A DNA stretch of 64,000 bases from Spisula solida (taxonomy: Eukaryota; Mollusca; Bivalvia; Venerida; Mactridae), in contig OX365959.1 of NCBI GenBank assembly GCA_947247005.1, forward strand, positions 33,562,148 to 33,626,147, read 5' to 3'. A program made the translations under genes and the position numbers. Every line of letters starts with the position of its first letter. Within the stretch, counting starts at the first letter, position 1. Under the pieces are notes generated by a model that ran no database searches, was not told the DNA's origin, and saw only the letters and a list, made by a program, of their open reading frames with translations. Shown in pieces: positions 61,021-64,000 of this stretch.

Positions 61021-61240
61021 TATATTAAGTCAGACAGGGAAGGCAGCACTCAACTTAACCAGCCGAGCACAGAAAACATTAAAACAACACAAAGCACAAT
61101 GTCCAACTGAACCAACCGAGCACAGGAAACATAAAACACATAAAGACACAATGCCCAACTAAACAAGCGCAGATCCGCCCAAGTCCAAGCTGTCGAAAAG
61201 TATAATTAATTATAACTAGCTGAATGACCCAGTTTCCACA
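61021..61240 (+). mobile_element. ATATTAAG dispersed repeat, copy G
   Basis: Starts TATATTAAGTCAGACAGGG and ends after AGCTGAATGACCCAGTTTCC. The internal segment CCGAGCACAG...CACAATG is duplicated about 60 bases apart. The uninterrupted partner at 56,455 brackets its boundaries. Confidence 0.8.
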
Positions 61241-61399
61241 ACGTAGCATCTCGAATCAAGGAATGTTTTACTTCAGTAGATGCAATGTATACTGTGGTGT
61301 CGTGCGATAGTCTAAGAAGTGTTTGGGTCTAAGGATATTATATCTGGTTACATTGGTTACATTGGACTTTCCCTTTCACTTGATTACTCATGAAGTGAT

Positions 61400-61715
61400 A
61401 AGTCTGGTACTCTCAATATATCGAGGCTCATAAAACAGTAGCTCACCCACCATTGGTATATCGCAATCATTAGTCTAGTACTTTCAATATATCTATGCTC
61501 ATGAAACAGTAGTTCACCCATCTTGTCGTTAGGTATATCAGAATCAGTCGTTTAGTACTCTCAAAACCTGGATTGTCATAAAACAGTTGTTCACCCACCT
61601 TGTCATTAGGTATATCGCAATCATTAGTCTTATATTCTCACTATAAGTTATCGATGTTCATAAAACAGTAGTTCACCCACCTTGGCATTATGTATATCGC
61701 TATCATTAGTCTGAT
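61400..61715 (+). repeat. Tandem repeat, unit about 70-82 bp, four units plus partial
   Basis: Units (ATTAGTCTAGTACTTTCAAT ... AAACAGTAGTTCACCCACCT) begin near 61,400, 61,470, 61,545, 61,623 and 61,705. The homologous place at 56,625-56,710 has one unit. Confidence 0.8.
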
Positions 61716-61838
61716 GAGATGTCTACCGTGCTGTTTGTTCAAAGGCTCCTTAGTGATTGGTTTTGTGTCGACCTATGATTACTTGGTGCTAGTTCAACAT
61801 GACATCAGAGTGTGTGTAGATGCACAGAAAAGGTTTAA

Positions 61839-62626
61839 AGTGAAAGTTCACCATTTTTTAGTTTTTGATATGTTGTAAACAACCCCAAACTATCTTCAAA
61901 TTCAGTGTTTATAGCCCCCTATTCACACCCTAATTAGCTAGGGTAATTAAACTCTCTCTGACTTGGAGAGCCGCCATATTTTACCCAGGTGTCTTCGCAG
62001 TACTATGTTAAAACGCCAGTTAGGCTCTGAGAAGACAGTAGTAAATGCTAGTTGGATAGAATAGTTTTACATAATAGTGTTATCATTTCATGTAATTTGG
62101 CAATAAAAATACCTCAGTGCAAAGCCAATCGTTACAATGTTATGCATGGACAGGGAATGAGTACATTTGCAGACCCTGTACAAAATAAAAGAAAGATGGA
62201 TCTATAATCTAAGTACTGAAACCCTGAACATTAAACATTATGTGTACTATCAAAATAAAATAATGATTTATTATGGTTTCTGAAAAACACTTTATTGAAG
62301 GCAAATAGTGAAAGTGTTAAAAAAGAATTTTAAAATTAATTTCAGTCAACAGTCAAAACGATAGACTTTTCCTACATACAGTGCTATAAAGTATACAAGG
62401 CATTTCGTATCAATTGGCTCTGTGACGTCACTAGGTACGAGTTTATCTGATAAATAGAGAGTATCTCTGGCCAAAATGGCGGCGCCCTTAAACCCTTCTT
62501 GGAGGTAGTTAATGAGGGGTTTATTGCCATTACAAATTGGATGCTCATTACTAAGTAGGAGATTTAGATACAGCTCAAAGAAAGTAATAAAGTATGATAA
62601 ACTATAAATTATCCCGGAATATCACT
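61839..62626 (+). mobile_element. 788-bp probable TTAA element
   Basis: Left TTAA then AGTGAAAGTTCACC; right GGAATATCACT then TTAA. TIR similarity is short (AGTGA). Subterminal GCCGCCATATTTT and, reversed, GCCGCCATTTTGG support an inverted organisation. Confidence 0.5.
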
Positions 62627-63245
62627 TTAAATGCACAAGACATGGCGTTAACTTGCCTAGTGAATGTAACGGAATCTAATTGACCGTCAGGATGGATATT
62701 TCCTTACTTTATTGGCACCCTCTTCTAGTTAGTTGAAAAACATGCTAAAATGGTTCATTCAATTGTGTGTCAATTAGGTTCATGTGATGTGTCTAGTGTG
62801 GTGTGCTATGGGTTGTGTGCTTGTAACGTTTCGCTTTTAGCTTCTATCGCTGGATAGCCCTGTGCGAAAAGGGAGCCGAGTACGTAAGCCTCCCCTGCCA
62901 GTACATAGCCTCTCCATGGACAAGCCGTATGTAGTGCCTCTTCGCGGCGACGCACAAAAACTGGGTACCCTGCGGCCGCAGGCTAAACTACAAGGGTTTC
63001 GGAGGAGTCCTGCCCCCGGACATGCGGTACTCAAGGCCCCCCGGTATGTTGACATGTCCTGATGCCCATGAACAGGTCCCATACTATGGGTAAATAGCTA
63101 GGGTTGGAACCCCTATCAAGTTTTTCCTGTGTTTTCTGGAAAGGTGTTAACACCAGAAACTAAGGGTGAGGTAAACCCTATAGAAAACCCAGAGAGCTGA
63201 AGTCAGATGTACAAGGCCAGATGGGCGCTCTCTCTCTAACGAACC
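62627..63245 (+). other. GC-richer 5' region of a LINE
   Basis: Base composition rises sharply from about 62,820 (e.g. GGTACCCTGCGGCCGCAGGC) compared with neighbours and leads directly into the endonuclease ORF. Short open frames on both strands (62,837-63,082; 62,862-63,062) have no sure identity. Probably 5' UTR or ORF1 remnant of the LINE. Confidence 0.45.
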
Positions 63246-64000
63246 ATGGTACTATGCACACTCACAATGTCTATGCAATCATCTAGATCATATCGTGATG
63301 GCGCTGAATCTTTGAAGTCCCACCAGGGAGAAGCAGCGTCGGGCTCTGAGCCACGACAAAGTCCGCCCAAACTACTGAAGGACAACCACTTCGACCAAAA
63401 GCCAGGAGGCGAGGTGGAAAAAACTACTGGTCACAAAAACACACGGAAGAAACCAAAGCATAACTTTTTCAAAGAAATGCATTGGAATGCGGAGGGTCTC
63501 TTCAATAAGAAGACTGAATTAGAAAATATCATGTATGAAAAAGACATCCAGATTTGCTGCATTCAAGAAACTCACCTCACGAAGGCCAAATCCTTCAAGG
63601 TTAGAGGTTATCAGTGCTTCCGCATCGACAGGAAAGAAAGAACAAAAGGAGGAATACTAACTCTGGTTAGAAACAACATCGGTGCAACACAAACCAGCAT
63701 TCATATGGATGACTCTTAATACTTTTGAGCCTTAGATTGAGCGATAAGGTGATGGATGTTGTCAACCTCTACTCCCCAAATGTCATCTGTCCCTGGAATT
63801 CATCCCTGTTCAAGACACCAACTTCCTTGTCATAGGTGACTTTAAAAGCCACTCTCAGAGCTGGGGATATGACCACATAGATCGACGTAGAGAAGAAGTT
63901 GAAACCTGGCAAGACGAACACAATCTCCTACTGATAAATGATCCTGGGGATCAACCAACGTTCTATTCTAGACGCTGGCATACCACTTCTACACCAGACC
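63246..64000 (+). pseudogene. LINE endonuclease domain (EEP/APE-type), broken, runs off right edge
   Basis: The first frame (63,246-63,719) has a Lys-rich leader and the endonuclease start MHWNAEGLFNKKTELENIM, IQICCIQETHLTKAKSFKV (catalytic QETH) and RIDRKERTKGGILTLVRNNI. It stops at 63,717-63,719. Coding similarity continues out of frame: KVMDVVNLYSPN, then in a further frame FLVIGDFKSHSQSWGYDHID and LLINDPGDQPTFYSRRWHTT with TSTPD at the edge. At least two frameshifts are needed. The conserved GDFN motif is GDFK, a change at a catalytic Asn. The domain nicks target DNA to prime reverse transcription in jockey/CR1-like LINEs; the RT would lie beyond 64,000. The exact clade is not certain. 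Confidence 0.8.

Larger units (their letters stand above)
60535..61715 (+). repeat. Duplicated segment, copy Y (with insertion and tandem expansion)
   Basis: Partner of 56,140-56,720. Differences: an extra stretch around 60,680-60,815, an ATATTAAG repeat at 61,021-61,240 and expansion of its last unit into a four-unit array. Confidence 0.75.

Noticed and set aside
62837..63082. Two opposed GC-rich open frames as genes
   Set aside because: Openness on both strands reflects high GC just upstream of a LINE ORF; no identifiable domain.

Overview
The window looks like intergenic or intronic DNA of an invertebrate animal, most likely a bivalve or other mollusc (moderate confidence). It is AT-rich and gene-poor, crowded with short inverted-repeat DNA transposons, and carries DIRS-like, Penelope-like and LINE retroelement debris plus tRNA-derived SINEs. 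There is no bacterial-style gene organisation. I found no complete host gene. The only recognisable host coding sequence is one broken TPR co-chaperone exon near 39.0 kb.

Layout. 0-2.4 kb: 5' part of a DIRS-like tyrosine-recombinase retrotransposon on the minus strand, with a gag-like CCCH zinc-finger ORF and a reverse transcriptase, both broken; the element runs off the left edge. 3.6-12.1 kb: a long copy of a dispersed repeat whose sharp end reads ATATTAAGTCAGACAGGG, three minisatellites (about 73, 42 and 41/57 bp), several TTAA-flanked elements and two SINEs. 14-31.6 kb: mostly anonymous AT-rich DNA with clear TIR elements, including a three-copy MITE family, a TA-flanked 0.9-kb element, a LINE ORF1-like relic and a three-level nest of elements at 24.0-26.6 kb. 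32.2-54.1 kb: three direct copies of one duplicated unit. Copies 1 and 2 (32.2-38.3 and 39.5-45.6 kb) are nearly identical. Copy 3 (50.1-54.1 kb) is diverged and preserves several pre-insertion sites. Copies 1 and 2 carry a 1.44-kb TIR element, an expanded 48-bp tandem repeat and a TTAA element containing Penelope-like reverse transcriptase relics. 55.7-62.6 kb: more MITEs and another duplicated segment with an empty/filled comparison. 62.7-64.0 kb: GC-richer 5' region and broken endonuclease domain of a LINE running off the right edge.

The pieces do not form a pathway. They are a stratified record of transposition: elements landed inside elements, and segmental duplication then copied the nests. 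Because duplicate copies survive with and without given insertions, element boundaries, target-site duplications and the order of mutations can be read inside the window. I did not find a convincing new multi-gene system. The most novel-looking items are the ATATTAAG repeat family and the duplicon with its internal empty sites. All identities and alignments were made by eye.
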